Shown here: positions 17,463-26,044 of the stretch, piece by piece
How positions within the stretch are numbered: position 1 is the first letter of the stretch
Layout of the letters: every line of letters begins with the position of its first letter
Assembly (NCBI RefSeq): GCF_002754475.1
Contig: NZ_PEFL01000001.1
Location: 1,116,001 to 1,180,000, forward strand
Origin: Comamonas sp. 26
GTDB lineage: Bacteria; Pseudomonadota; Gammaproteobacteria; Burkholderiales; Burkholderiaceae_C
Length of the DNA: 64,000 nucleotides
Direction of reading: 5' to 3'
Made by a program: the position numbers and the translations under genes
The notes under the pieces: generated by a model
The model's input: the letters and a program-made list of their open reading frames with translations, nothing else
Database searches by the model: none
Told to the model about the DNA's origin: nothing

Positions 17463-18635
17463 TCAGTCCTGCGGCCGGAAGCCGATGACCAGCTCCGACG
17501 GCACCTTGCCGTCGATATCGCGCGGCAGCTTGTCGGTCTTGTGCAGGGCGCGGACCACGGCCTCGTCCCAGGCGGCATTGCCGCTGGACTTGGAGATGGT
17601 GGCACTGGTGATGGTGCCGTCCGGCGCTGTACGCACGCGAACCTCGGCGCGCGGGTTGCCGCCGATGGCGTCTGGATAGACGATATTGGGCTTGACGCGC
17701 GCGGCCACCTTGGCACCGTAGCCGGCAGAGGGGCCGCCGCTGGCGCTGCTGCCCGCACCGCCGGTGCGACTGCCGCCAGCGCCGCTGTGGTCGCTGCCAC
17801 CGCTGCCGCCGGCATTGCCAGAGCCGCCGGCCAGCCCTTGCAGACGCGCCAGTTCGGCCTTGCGGCGGTCATCGGCCGCCTTGGCATCCTTGGCTGCTTT
17901 TTCCTTAGCCTCCTTGGCAGCCTTCTCTTTGGCTTCCTTAGCGGCTTTGTCCTTCTCGGCTTTCTCTTTTTCAGCCTTTTCGGCTTTTTCCTTGGCGGCC
18001 TTGTCCTTGGCCGCTTTATCTTTTTCGGCCTTCTCGGATTTTTCCTTTTCTGCTTTTTCCCTGGCGAGCTTTTCGGCTTTTTCCTTGCGTTCCTTCTCCG
18101 CTTTTTCGGCCTTCTCGGCTTTTTGCTTGTCCAGTTTGTCCTGATGCGCCTTTTCAGCCCTGTCCTTTTCCGCTTTTTCCTTGCGATCCTTCTCGCGCTC
18201 TCGCTTCTCCTGGGCTTCCTGCTCGGCCTTTTCCTTCTTCAGCTGCTCCTGCTTCTTCTTTTTGGCCAGCGCCACTTCGGCCTCGTGATCGTCGTCATGG
18301 GCCTGGGCTTTTGGGGTGGGCGCAGGAGCCGGTGTCGGCATTACCACCGGCTCTGGTGGCGGTGGAGGGGGGGGCGGAGGAGGTGGCTCGGGTACCGGCT
18401 CGGGCGTGGGATCGGGTGGCGGAGGTGGTGGCGTCACAGCCGCGGCAGAGGCAGGGGCAGAACTGCTCCAGACCTCGGCTTCGACCATGGCTTCCTCGGC
18501 TTCTTTGGGGGTGCGCACTGTCCACAGCAGAGCCGCAATCAGCAGCCCGTGCACGGCCAGAGCGAGCGACCATGAGCGCACCCGGCCTTGGTGGCGGGGG
18601 GGCGCAAACTGATCGCGATCTTGCTGGTTAGGCAT
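17463..18635 (-). CDS. tolA: TolA, cell-envelope integrity protein
   Basis: The trans-envelope component of the Tol-Pal system, linking TolQR in the inner membrane to outer-membrane partners during cell constriction. The 390-residue product has a short cytoplasmic tail, one membrane helix (SLALAVHGLLIAALLWTV, about residues 22-39), a proline-rich stretch of repeated P runs near residues 70-95, a long Lys/Glu/Ala helix (about 130-275, full of EKAEK units) and a TonB/TolA-type C-terminal domain with YGAKVAARVKPNIVYPD and VRTAPDGTITSATI. I use ATG 18635; an in-frame TTG at 18677 has no ribosome site. It is the last gene of ybgC-tolQRA. Confidence 0.92.
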   Translation of the reverse strand: MPNQQDRDQFAPPRHQGRVRSWSLALAVHGLLIAALLWTVRTPKEAEEAMVEAEVWSSSAPASAAAVTPPPPPPDPTPEPVPEPPPPPPPPPPPEPVVMPTPAPAPTPKAQAHDDDHEAEVALAKKKKQEQLKKEKAEQEAQEKREREKDRKEKAEKDRAEKAHQDKLDKQKAEKAEKAEKERKEKAEKLAREKAEKEKSEKAEKDKAAKDKAAKEKAEKAEKEKAEKDKAAKEAKEKAAKEAKEKAAKDAKAADDRRKAELARLQGLAGGSGNAGGSGGSDHSGAGGSRTGGAGSSASGGPSAGYGAKVAARVKPNIVYPDAIGGNPRAEVRVRTAPDGTITSATISKSSGNAAWDEAVVRALHKTDKLPRDIDGKVPSELVIGFRPQD

Positions 18636-18707
18636 GGTGAATGAGGGGTCTGCTCTGGCAGCCACGCTTGAGTTCAAGAGTGGCGTGGCAGAGCTTTATG
18701 ACTGGGT

Positions 18708-19139
18708 TCAATTGCTGGAAGAAGAAACAACGCCAAAGGCGATGCGTTTGATGCCGGCTTTGGAAAGCGTGGTGTGTGCCTTCATGACGTCCTCAAAGGG
18801 CAGGCCCTTGTCGGCGATGATCTGAATGGCGCTGTCTTCGCTCTGGCTTTCTTGCCAGGACTGGGCCAGGCCCTTGAGGTCATCGAGCTTGACGCTTTGT
18901 GTACTGCTACCGTTCTTGAACTGTATGCTGCCGTCTTTATCGAGCAGCACATAGGCAATGTTCTTGGTCGGCGGGCGCGAGGACTTGCCTGCGCTTGGCA
19001 CATTGATGGAGCCCGGCGTGAGCATGGGGGCTGTCACCATGAAGATGATGAGCAGCACCAGCATCACGTCGATGAAGGGCACCATATTAATTTCGTTGAC
19101 GGTGCGGCGATTGCGGCCGCGTGAGCTCATTGCTGCCAT
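18708..19139 (-). CDS. tolR: TolR, Tol-Pal proton channel subunit (ExbD family)
   Basis: A 143-residue ExbD/TolR protein with one membrane helix. After a basic cytoplasmic lead (SSRGRNRRTVNEINMV) comes PFIDVMLVLLIIFMVTAPML, whose Asp near residue 25 is the protonatable residue of the TolQ-TolR motor. The periplasmic domain follows and ends in GIKRIAFGVVSSSSN. It begins 24 bases after the tolQ stop and ends about 70 bases before tolA. The length and order are typical. A start at the ATG nine bases downstream is possible. Confidence 0.95.
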   Translation of the reverse strand: MAAMSSRGRNRRTVNEINMVPFIDVMLVLLIIFMVTAPMLTPGSINVPSAGKSSRPPTKNIAYVLLDKDGSIQFKNGSSTQSVKLDDLKGLAQSWQESQSEDSAIQIIADKGLPFEDVMKAHTTLSKAGIKRIAFGVVSSSSN

Positions 19140-19163
19140 GGCGTCATTCCTTGCGCTGGGTCA

Positions 19164-19868
19164 TCAGTGGCCGGAGGCGCTGTGGCTGCTGGTGGAGCCC
19201 ACATTGCGCTGCAAGATGTTGGAGAACTCTTCGATGAAGGTTTCTTCCTGGCTGGCAATGCGGTCCACGTTGTGCGCGTAGCGGTTGTAAGCCGTCACCG
19301 CAGGAATGGCGGCAAACAGACCCATGGCCGTGGCCACCAGTGCTTCGGCAATACCGGGGGCAACGGTGGCCAGCGTGACTTGTTCCATATTGGCAAAACC
19401 GGTGAAGGCGTGCATCACGCCCCAGACAGTGCCGAACAGGCCGACATAAGGGGAGACCGAGGCCACTGTACCCAGAAAGGACAGACCGGATTCGATCTCG
19501 TCGAGCTCGCGCTGGAAGCTGGCGCGCATGGCGCGGCGTGTGCCGTCCATCAGCGTGGCAACATCATCCATGCGGCGCTCACGCAGCTTTTGATACTCGC
19601 GCATGCCGCTGGCAAAAATACGCTCCATGGGTCCGCCGGTCTTGGCGTTCTGCGCCGCAGAGGCGTAGAGGTCGTTGAGGCTGGTGCCCGACCAGAAGTC
19701 TTGCTCGAAGTTGTCGTTCAGCGTGCGCACACGCTTCAAGGTTTTGGCCTTGTTGAAGATGGTGGCCCAGCTGGCGATGGATGCGACCACCAAAATCAGC
19801 ATGACCAGTTGAACCACCCAGCTGGCCTGCATGATGAGGCTGAGGATGGACATGTCTTGGGAGTTCAT
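19164..19868 (-). CDS. tolQ: TolQ, Tol-Pal proton channel subunit (ExbB/MotA family)
   Basis: A 234-residue inner-membrane protein, the TolQ part of the proton-driven TolQR motor. Three helices are visible: about residues 15-38 (ASWVVQLVMLILVVASIASW), 130-155 (TVWGVMHAFTGFANMEQV region) and 170-195 (IAEALVATAMGLFAAIPAVT). The conserved GLFGTVWGVMHAF and the small-residue/Thr faces of helices 2 and 3 match the family. The ATG at 19868 overlaps the ybgC stop (ATGA) and has GGAG upstream; a longer frame would run back through ybgC and is rejected. It is translationally coupled within ybgC-tolQ-tolR-tolA. Confidence 0.95.
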   Translation of the reverse strand: MNSQDMSILSLIMQASWVVQLVMLILVVASIASWATIFNKAKTLKRVRTLNDNFEQDFWSGTSLNDLYASAAQNAKTGGPMERIFASGMREYQKLRERRMDDVATLMDGTRRAMRASFQRELDEIESGLSFLGTVASVSPYVGLFGTVWGVMHAFTGFANMEQVTLATVAPGIAEALVATAMGLFAAIPAVTAYNRYAHNVDRIASQEETFIEEFSNILQRNVGSTSSHSASGH

Positions 19869-20281
19869 GAAAGTTGCTCCAGGATATGGTTTGGAATTCT
19901 CGTGGGGCGCATGGTCTTGCCATCCACCCATCCAATGCGGATGGAGCCAGTGCACAGCAGCGCTGGCTCCAAAGCTTGATTGTCGGGGTTTACCAGCAGC
20001 GCCTGCTGCTCAATGACGAGCGAGGCGCGGCCGGCGCTTTTCAGGGTTGCGGTGACACTCAGCTGGTCATCAAGTTGGGCCGGGCGCAGATATTCAAGCT
20101 GCGCAGAGGTTACGACAAAGATACCGCCGGTTTGTTCCCGCAGATTTTGCTGAGCAATGCCCAGCGAGCGCAGCCATTCGGTGCGCGCACGTTCGAAGAA
20201 CTTGAGGTAGTTGACGTGGAAGACGCGGCCGCTTGCGTCAGTGTCTTCCCAATAAACTCGAATAGGGAACTCAAAAGCCAT
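19865..20281 (-). CDS. ybgC: YbgC-type acyl-CoA thioesterase (hotdog fold)
   Basis: A 138-residue hotdog-fold thioesterase that hydrolyses short acyl-CoA or acyl-ACP thioesters, classically the first gene of tol-pal operons. The signature VYWEDTDASGRVFHVNYLKF holds the catalytic Asp, and FERARTEWLRSLG follows. Strands around RPAQLDDQLSVTATLKSAGR and the end HILEQLS complete the domain. Its TGA overlaps the tolQ ATG by 4 bases, so translation is coupled. It starts only 6 bases after the aminotransferase gene on the same strand, so both probably share a transcript. Confidence 0.93.
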   Translation of the reverse strand: MAFEFPIRVYWEDTDASGRVFHVNYLKFFERARTEWLRSLGIAQQNLREQTGGIFVVTSAQLEYLRPAQLDDQLSVTATLKSAGRASLVIEQQALLVNPDNQALEPALLCTGSIRIGWVDGKTMRPTRIPNHILEQLS

Positions 20282-20287
20282 GGTGCA

Positions 20288-21481
20288 TCAGCCCAGGAGC
20301 TTCTTCAGGCGCGCAATGGCTTCCTGCAGCTGCTCCATGGAGTTGGCTGTGGAAAAACGCACATAGTTTGCCGTCTCGGCATGACCAAAGTCGCGGCCGG
20401 GCGTGATGGCTAGGTGGGCCTGATTCATCACTGCATAGGCAAAGTCCCAGCTTCCCTTGACGCCGAGCTTTTCAGCGGCGGCGCGGCAGTCGGCCCAGGC
20501 GTAGAAGGCGCCATCGGGCTTGACGGGCACGGGCAGGCCAATCGATTCCAGGGCCGGAATGAAATAGTCGCGGCGGGCCTTGAACTCGGCGCGGCGGCGT
20601 TCGTACTCGGCAATGCTCTCAGGCTCGAAACAGGCCAGGGCCGCATATTGCGAGATGGTGCTGGCGCAGATGAACAGGTGCTGGGCCAGCATCTCGATAG
20701 GGGCAACCAGCGATTCGGGCACCACCATCCAGCCCAGACGCCAGCCGGTCATATTGAAATACTTGCTGAAGCTGTTGATGGAGATGATGTCATCGCCCAG
20801 CTCCAGTGCCGACTTGCTATAGGCGTCGTCGTAAGACAGGCCCAGATAGATTTCATCAACGATGGTCAGCCCACCCTTAGCGCGCACCACTTCGTGAATG
20901 CGGCGCAGCTCATCGGGGGCAATGGAGGTGCCTGTGGGGTTGGACGGTGACGCCAGCATCACGCCGCGTGTGCACTCGCCCCAAGCGGCTTCCACCTTGG
21001 CAGCGCTGAGTTGAAAGCGCTCTGCAGCCGATGAGGGAATCAGCACCGGCTTGCCTTCAGCAGCCGAGACAAAGTGGCGGTTGCAGGGGTAGCTAGGGTC
21101 GGGCATCAGTACTTCGTCGCCCTCATCAATCAGCGCCAGGCAGGCCAGCTGCAGCGCTGCCGAGGCCCCAGCGGTAATGATGATGCGGCGCGCAGGCACA
21201 TTGATGCCGAAGCGGCTGGCATACCAGGCGCTGATCTTTTCGCGCAGCTCGGGCAGGCCGGGGGCCTGTGTGTACTGGGTGCGTCCGGCGCGGATGGCGC
21301 GCTCAGCGGCTTGCTGCACCAGAGGCGGGGCGGTGAAGTCGGGCTCGCCAATGTTCAGGTAGATCATGGGTGAGCCGCTGGCGCTGGACTGGCGTGCCAC
21401 TTCCTGCGCGTGCTTGGCCATTTCCATGACGTAAAAAGGCTCGATGCGTTGGGCGCGGCGGGAAAGCTCAATAACGGACAT
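20288..21481 (-). CDS. Pyridoxal-phosphate-dependent aminotransferase, class I/II
   Basis: A 397-residue fold-type I aminotransferase. PLP-site features are IYLNIGEPDFTAPP near residue 45, ITAGASAALQLACLALIDEG, SPSNPTGTS (around 173), IVDEIYLGLSYDD with the PLP-phenol Asp/Tyr, and SINSFSKYFNMTGWRLGW with the Schiff-base lysine. NYVRFSTANSMEQL holds the substrate carboxylate Arg. I use ATG 21481; an in-frame TTG at 21505 is possible. It lies after the nusB terminator and just ahead of ybgC, so it starts the transcript that includes tolQRA. Specificity (aspartate, alanine or aromatic) cannot be decided by eye. Confidence 0.9.
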   Translation of the reverse strand: MSVIELSRRAQRIEPFYVMEMAKHAQEVARQSSASGSPMIYLNIGEPDFTAPPLVQQAAERAIRAGRTQYTQAPGLPELREKISAWYASRFGINVPARRIIITAGASAALQLACLALIDEGDEVLMPDPSYPCNRHFVSAAEGKPVLIPSSAAERFQLSAAKVEAAWGECTRGVMLASPSNPTGTSIAPDELRRIHEVVRAKGGLTIVDEIYLGLSYDDAYSKSALELGDDIISINSFSKYFNMTGWRLGWMVVPESLVAPIEMLAQHLFICASTISQYAALACFEPESIAEYERRRAEFKARRDYFIPALESIGLPVPVKPDGAFYAWADCRAAAEKLGVKGSWDFAYAVMNQAHLAITPGRDFGHAETANYVRFSTANSMEQLQEAIARLKKLLG

Positions 21482-21542
21482 GGACGAAGAAAATCTTTCA
21501 ATCAATCAGCAATGGGCGCAAGCATGCTCTAAGGCTGCGCTC

Positions 21543-21598
21543 ATAAAAAACTGCAACCAGCCAGCGGGTGCACGATAGCACCTGTGGCCTGGTTGCAG
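21543..21598 (-). terminator. Rho-independent terminator after nusB
   Basis: CTGCAACCAG (21551-21560) pairs with CTGGTTGCAG (21589-21598), and an inner CGGGTGC/GCACCTG stem stacks on it. The minus-strand tail is TTTTTTATGA. It separates ribB-ribH-nusB from the aminotransferase-tol transcript. Confidence 0.88.
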
Positions 21599-21665
21599 TA
21601 TTTGCATTGACTATGCATGAGGCGGCAGCAGGGCCGCGCAAGTACGGCCCATGGGTCAGCTCAGC

Positions 21666-22211
21666 TTAGCTGGCAGACTTTTTCTGGGCCGAGCGGTCGT
21701 GCGTCACTTCTGTAGCGCGCAACTCTGGAGCCAGGCCGTTGAGCACGGCGTTCACATACTTGTGACCGTCGGTACCGCCAAATTCCTTGGCCAGCTCGAT
21801 GCATTCGTTCAGCACAACGCGCCATGGCACGTCGAGGCAATTCTGGAACTCATACACGCCAATCCACATGCAGGCATGTTCGATGGGCGAGATAGCGGTC
21901 AGGCCACGGTCCAGCTTGGGGGTGATCAAGGCATCCAGTGCGGCTTCGTTTTCTACGCAGCCGCGCAGCAGTGCGTCGTAGTGCACCACATCGGCCTTGT
22001 GAAAACCGGCCAGTTCGCGTGTGAAACGGTCGATCTCCAGCACTTCGTTATGACCCACGATGTGCTGGTAAAGGCCTTGCAGTGCAAATTCACGTGCGCG
22101 GCTGCGGTTGGACTTTGATGCTGCCTTGCGCACGCCAGTGCTGGTCAAGCCCGTGCGGCTTTGACGGGCAGGGCGGTTGGCGCCGGAATCGCTAGATTGT
22201 TCTTCACTCAT
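21666..22211 (-). CDS. nusB: Transcription antitermination factor NusB
   Basis: An all-helical RNA-binding protein of 181 residues that with NusE binds boxA and supports antitermination on rRNA operons. After a disordered Ser/Arg-rich lead of about 35 residues comes the NusB domain: [54 protein letters not shown] and [18 protein letters not shown] followed by [14 protein letters not shown]. The lead and a Lys/Ser tail make it longer than E. coli NusB (139 residues). Its ATG overlaps the ribH stop as ATGA. The order ribB-ribH-nusB is common in proteobacteria. Confidence 0.96.
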   Translation of the reverse strand: MSEEQSSDSGANRPARQSRTGLTSTGVRKAASKSNRSRAREFALQGLYQHIVGHNEVLEIDRFTRELAGFHKADVVHYDALLRGCVENEAALDALITPKLDRGLTAISPIEHACMWIGVYEFQNCLDVPWRVVLNECIELAKEFGGTDGHKYVNAVLNGLAPELRATEVTHDRSAQKKSAS

Positions 22212-22687
22212 GATGGTTCGTTATCGTCGTAGGCGTTGAGCAGATTGGCCATTTCCACGGCAACACGGGCGGCGTCGCGACCCTTGTCCACCTGGCGGGC
22301 AATGGCTTGCTCCATGTTTTCAGTGGTGATGATCGCATTGGCGATCGGCAGGCGGTAGTCCAGGGACAGGCGTGTAACGCCCGAGCCCGATTCATTGGCT
22401 ACCAGCTCGAAGTGGTATGTCTCCCCACGGATGATGCAGCCCAGCGCCACCAGGGCGTCGTACTGATCGGTGTCGGCCAGTGTCTGCAGGGCCACGGGCA
22501 CTTCCAGTGCGCCGGGGACTGTGACATGGTCGATATTCTCGGACTTCACACCCAGTGCCAGCAGCTCATCGCGGCAGGAGGCAAACAGGGTGTTGGTAAT
22601 GCTTTCGTTGAAGCGAGCTTGCACGATGCCGATCTTCAGATCAGCGCCGTTCATGTTCAGGCCTTGGCCTTGTTCTGCGTTTTGCAT
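22208..22687 (-). CDS. ribH: 6,7-dimethyl-8-ribityllumazine synthase RibH
   Basis: Lumazine synthase, the penultimate step of riboflavin synthesis, condensing the RibB product with the ribitylamino-uracil; it usually forms icosahedral or pentameric assemblies. Hallmarks in the 159 residues are [49 protein letters not shown] and the turn with [20 protein letters not shown]. An in-frame ATG at 22654 has a slightly better ribosome site (AAGG) and would give 148 residues, so the start is uncertain. It follows ribB by 17 bases and overlaps nusB by 4. Confidence 0.95.
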   Translation of the reverse strand: MQNAEQGQGLNMNGADLKIGIVQARFNESITNTLFASCRDELLALGVKSENIDHVTVPGALEVPVALQTLADTDQYDALVALGCIIRGETYHFELVANESGSGVTRLSLDYRLPIANAIITTENMEQAIARQVDKGRDAARVAVEMANLLNAYDDNEPS

Positions 22688-22704
22688 CTTGTATTTTCCG
22701 TCTC

Positions 22705-23826
22705 TTATGCTTTGGGGATGTAGCCGGTGATTTCCAGTCCGTAGCCAGCCATGCTTGGCATGCGGCGGGGCTGGCCCATCAGTTGCATCTTGCTCACGCC
22801 GACTTCGCGCAGAATCTGCGCGCCCACGCCATAGGTGCGCAGGTCCATGCGGCCGCGTTCGGGCGCCTGGGCAGAGCGTGCCTTGCCTTCAAACTGGGTC
22901 ATCAGCTCGTCGCCGGACTCGCTGCAGTTCAGCAGCACGGCCACGCCCTGGCCGTTGTCGGCAATGTATTTCAGGCTTTCATCCAGACACCATGAGTGCT
23001 GGTTGCGACCCACTTCCAGCACATCCAGCACTGACAGAGGCTCGTGCACGCGAACGGGCACGGTGTTGTTGGTCTGCCATTCGCCCTTGACCAGTGCTAG
23101 GTGCACAGAGCCGCTGGGTACGTCGCGGAAGGCATGGGCGATGAATTCGCCGTGGGCCGTCTGCATGGGGCGACTGCCCACTTTTTGCAGCAGCGATTCA
23201 TTGCGGCTGCGGTATTCGATCAGGTCTGCAATCGTGCCGATCTTGATGCCATGCTCGGCGCAGAACAGTTGCAGATCGGGCAGGCGGGCCATGGTGCCGT
23301 CGTCATTCATGATCTCGCAGATCACGGAAGAGGGCGAGCAGCCTGCCAGAGCGGCCAGATCGCAACCGGCTTCAGTGTGACCAGCGCGCATAAGCACGCC
23401 GCCATCAACCGCTTGCAGCGGGAACACGTGGCCGGGCTGCACCAGATCGGTGGGCTGGCTGTTCTTGTCCACGGCCACTTGAATGGTGCGGGCGCGGTCA
23501 GCGGCGGAGATGCCGGTGGTCACGCCTTCGGCGGCTTCAATGGAGATGGTGAATGCTGTGCTGTAAACCGTGCCATTGCGCGCGGCCATGGGGGGCAGCT
23601 TCAAGAATTCGCAGCGCTCGCGGGTCAGCGTCAAGCAGATCAGGCCACGGCCAAAACGGGCCATGAAGTTGATGGCTTCAGGCGTGACATGGTCGGATGC
23701 TAGTACCAGATCGCCTTCGTTTTCACGATCTTCCTCATCAACGAGAACGACCATACGGCCAGCGCGCATTTCCGCCACGATGTCTTCGACGGGCGAGATG
23801 GGCACGGGTTGGAGGGAGCTGTTCAT
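22705..23826 (-). CDS. ribB: 3,4-dihydroxy-2-butanone 4-phosphate synthase with degenerate GTP-cyclohydrolase II domain
   Basis: Makes the four-carbon precursor of riboflavin from ribulose 5-phosphate. The RibB half (residues about 5-205) is intact: [29 protein letters not shown] and [16 protein letters not shown]. The second half (about 210-373) aligns in outline with Rib[31 protein letters not shown] and [11 protein letters not shown]. But the RVH segment that should carry the zinc-binding Cys cluster reads [20 protein letters not shown], so cyclohydrolase activity is doubtful. This 'RibBX' form is known in proteobacteria. An in-frame start 174 bases upstream adds unrelated residues. I could not see an FMN riboswitch upstream. 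Confidence 0.92.
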   Translation of the reverse strand: MNSSLQPVPISPVEDIVAEMRAGRMVVLVDEEDRENEGDLVLASDHVTPEAINFMARFGRGLICLTLTRERCEFLKLPPMAARNGTVYSTAFTISIEAAEGVTTGISAADRARTIQVAVDKNSQPTDLVQPGHVFPLQAVDGGVLMRAGHTEAGCDLAALAGCSPSSVICEIMNDDGTMARLPDLQLFCAEHGIKIGTIADLIEYRSRNESLLQKVGSRPMQTAHGEFIAHAFRDVPSGSVHLALVKGEWQTNNTVPVRVHEPLSVLDVLEVGRNQHSWCLDESLKYIADNGQGVAVLLNCSESGDELMTQFEGKARSAQAPERGRMDLRTYGVGAQILREVGVSKMQLMGQPRRMPSMAGYGLEITGYIPKA

Positions 23827-24149
23827 GGAATGCCTTCTTGGACGTGATCTTGATGCGATGCAAGCAGTCAGGGCTGGCGCACGACACGCACCAGTGAGGC
23901 ATTGCCAGCGCCGCGAAAAGGGCGATGGCAGGACTTCCAAAGAACGTGTGAAGCGGGTAAGCCGCTTTCTGCAGGGCAAGGCCTTGCGGAAAACCCCCAT
24001 TCTATTGCAGTGCGAGCTTTCGCCGCGGCAGTGACCTCTGAAACCATGATCCTGTGCAAAAACGGGGCGGACTTCAAATCAGTGGGATCCAGCAAGGGCT
24101 GTCCCGCCGCGAAGATGCCCTCCCAATTTAGGGGAAGCGGCAAAGCCGC
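23827..24149. other. Intergenic region between ferredoxin and ribB genes
   Basis: 323 bases on the expected leader side of ribB. I looked for an RFN (FMN riboswitch) element on the minus strand and found neither the GGGGCAGGGTG-type 5' block nor the closing GAAGAT pairing; only an isolated GCATCTTCGCGGCGGG occurs. A small AGCGGC/GCCGCT hairpin follows the ferredoxin stop. Otherwise nothing recognisable. Confidence 0.5.
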
Positions 24150-24449
24150 TCAGGGGGCGTCTTTCAGCACCACATCGCTTTCAGGAAAAGCGCAGCAGGG
24201 CAGCACATAGCCCTCGGCCTTTTCTTCGGGCGTCAGGCCCGGCCATTCAATGTCATAGCGCACGCTGCCCGACACCATCTGGCCCAGACAGGTGCGGCAA
24301 GTGCCGTTGCGGCAGGAGCTGGGCCAGTCCACGCCGCCGCCTTCCAGAGAGTCCAGCAGGGACTGGTCAGCCCATGCATCGACCTGCTGGCCGCTGGGCT
24401 CGCACTTGGCGATAAAAAAAGGTGGGGCGAAAGCAGAGTCGTTGGACAT
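24150..24449 (-). CDS. 2Fe-2S ferredoxin, plant type
   Basis: A 99-residue [2Fe-2S] electron carrier. The cluster loop reads SCRNGTCRTCLGQM, giving the C-x4-C-x2-C pattern, with the fourth ligand in YVLPCCAFPESDV about 30 residues later. The flanking DQSLLDSLEGGGVDWP strand and helix fit the beta-grasp ferredoxin fold. I take ATG 24449 (MSNDSAFAPPFF) rather than the in-frame start 24 bases upstream. It stands alone ahead of ribB with more than 300 bases between, so it is not clearly co-transcribed. The redox partner is unknown. Confidence 0.88.
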   Translation of the reverse strand: MSNDSAFAPPFFIAKCEPSGQQVDAWADQSLLDSLEGGGVDWPSSCRNGTCRTCLGQMVSGSVRYDIEWPGLTPEEKAEGYVLPCCAFPESDVVLKDAP

Positions 24450-25183
24450 GGGCTGGGGAATCGGGCTATGCAAACCCGTGTTTGTAGCTGGTTTGCCAAG
24501 GCCGTGGGGTGATGATGGATTGCCTGTTTTTTAATCGGGCGCTTGCGAGTTGTTTGAAATCAATGACTTGTGTGACTTATCCCTGTGGAAGGTTCAGTTG
24601 TTCACAAGGATGTTCAGCGCCGGACGGGATAAGTAGCGCTTTGGTAGAAAAAATTGATTAAAAAATAGGCGATTCAAAAAAGACCAGCCAGATCAATGGC
24701 TTGAGCCTTTGTTGCCAAAGCTATTCAGGCTTTTCCACAGGCTTGTTGCTGAAAAATGGGGACAAGGTAGGTGAAAGTGTTCTGGGTAATTAAAGTCGTA
24801 AAAACTGCTCAAGCAATTTGGGTGATTTTGGTCGATGAAATCTATGCAAAGTATTGGCCCGTAATGGCTTCAATGCTACAAAAAAGCGCTCCGAAGGAGC
24901 GTTTTTTTGTTGGTGCATTTGATAAAGATGGAAGTTAGACATTGCAGGGGAAAACTTGAGATCTAACGTGCTGTTAAGCGGCGGTTTCGCAGCGATGGCA
25001 GTCACTGAAGCGTCTGCCGTGGACTTCCGCATCTAGCCAAGAGTTGTCGGTGGCGGTATGTAGAGCCGGCCGTTCAATGTTTCGGTTTTTGCAGTAGCGC
25101 CAGGTTGAAGTACGCATATGAATCCAAAAGGCGTTTAGTGGCGTATAGAGTACATGCCATTTTTTTCTAAACTTTCCACCCCT
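24450..25183. other. Long A/T-rich intergenic region with an orphan terminator-like hairpin
   Basis: No coding sequence is convincing in these roughly 730 bases. Several words resemble single DnaA boxes (TTATCCCTG near 24578, TTTCCACAG near 24733), but they are few and no replication genes are near. A terminator-like hairpin at 24881-24908 has no annotated gene feeding it from either side, which raises the possibility of a small RNA. A short run of unusual codons near 24970-25035 gives no recognisable peptide. Confidence 0.5.
24881..24908. terminator. Orphan bidirectional terminator hairpin
   Basis: CGCTCC (24887-24892), loop GAA, GGAGCG (24896-24901), with AAAAA before and TTTTTTT after, so it would work on either strand. 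The nearest stop codons that could feed it lie more than 400 bases away or point elsewhere. Confidence 0.65.
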
Positions 25184-26044
25184 ATGAACCGCCGCCTAGG
25201 CCTCATGGGCATCGGTTCCGCCATCACAGCCCTGGTGTCCGGCTGTTCTGGTGCCCAGCTGTTGGACCATCTAGTGGCCCATGACACCTACCACGGCCCT
25301 ACGGGGGTGCCCTACGGGGACGATCCGCGGCATCTGCTGGATGTGTACCAGCCCGACACCGGCACGGCGCTTGGCAATGCACCAGTGGTGCTATTTTTTT
25401 ACGGCGGCAACTGGACGCGCGGCGAGCGGGCCGAGTATCGTTTCGTGGGCGAAGCCCTGGCAGCCAACGGCATCATCGCTGTGGTGGCCGACTACCGGCT
25501 GAGCCCCCACGTGCACTACGACGGCTTTCTGGGCGATTGCGCCTTGGCCCTGCAGTGGACCTTGTCGCATGCAGCCAGCCTGGGCGGCGACCCTGCGCGG
25601 GTGATGGTGATGGGCCATTCCGCCGGGGCTTACAACGCCGCCATGCTGGCATTGGACCCGCGTTGGCTGGCGCCTTTAGGCTTAACACCCAGTCGCCTTG
25701 CGGGCTGGATTGGTCTGGCCGGGCCGTACGACTTTTTGCCGATTGGCGACCCTGAGGTACGGGTTGCTTTTGGCTGGCCGCAAACCCCGGCGAATTCCCA
25801 GCCCATCTTCTACGCCAACGCCAAAGCCCCCCGCACCTTGCTGCTGGCCGCACGCAACGACACAGTGGTGGATGCGCAACGCAACACCGTCGGTCTGGCG
25901 AACCGGTTACGGGCTTGGGGTAACGAGGTGGATATGCGGCTTTTTGACAACATTGGCCACGTGACGACCGTTGCCGCCCTGGCTCGGCCCCTGGACTGGA
26001 TAGCCCCGATACTGTCGACCGTGGTGGCCTTTGTGCGCAAGTGA
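25184..26044 (+). CDS. Alpha/beta hydrolase, probable lipoprotein esterase
   Basis: A 286-residue alpha/beta-hydrolase. The N-terminus (MNRRLGLMGIGSAITALVSGC) is a lipoprotein signal with lipobox LVSGC near residue 21. The mature part has the oxyanion region VVLFFYGGNWTRGERAEYRF, the nucleophile elbow GHSAGAYNAAML, a probable acid in AARNDTVVDAQR and the His in DNIGHVTTVAAL, in the usual order. The family includes carboxylesterases and kynurenine formamidase-like enzymes. An in-frame ATG at 25154 would add ten residues; neither start has a clear ribosome site. It sits alone at the edge of the accessory stretch. The substrate is not known, and export to the envelope is an inference from the signal. 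Confidence 0.82.
   Translation: MNRRLGLMGIGSAITALVSGCSGAQLLDHLVAHDTYHGPTGVPYGDDPRHLLDVYQPDTGTALGNAPVVLFFYGGNWTRGERAEYRFVGEALAANGIIAVVADYRLSPHVHYDGFLGDCALALQWTLSHAASLGGDPARVMVMGHSAGAYNAAMLALDPRWLAPLGLTPSRLAGWIGLAGPYDFLPIGDPEVRVAFGWPQTPANSQPIFYANAKAPRTLLLAARNDTVVDAQRNTVGLANRLRAWGNEVDMRLFDNIGHVTTVAALARPLDWIAPILSTVVAFVRK

Noticed and set aside
17463..18635. Long plus-strand frame opposite tolA rich in Leu, Phe and Gly
   Set aside because: It is the complement of tolA Lys/Glu/Ala repeats, a typical shadow of low-complexity coding sequence.
23868..24143. Minus-strand frame upstream of ribB
   Set aside because: No recognisable product; it overlaps both the ribB leader and an extended ribB frame with no ribosome site.
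23827..24149. Possible FMN riboswitch ahead of ribB
   Set aside because: Only GCATCTTCGCGGCGGG vaguely recalls the 5' block; the conserved GGTGAAATTCCC-type segments and closing stem were not found.
24560..24760. Several DnaA-box-like words, such as TTATCCCTG and TTTCCACAG
   Set aside because: Too few, none a full TTATCCACA match in tandem, and no dnaA, dnaN or A/T-rich unwinding tract near; chance words in an A/T-rich gap.
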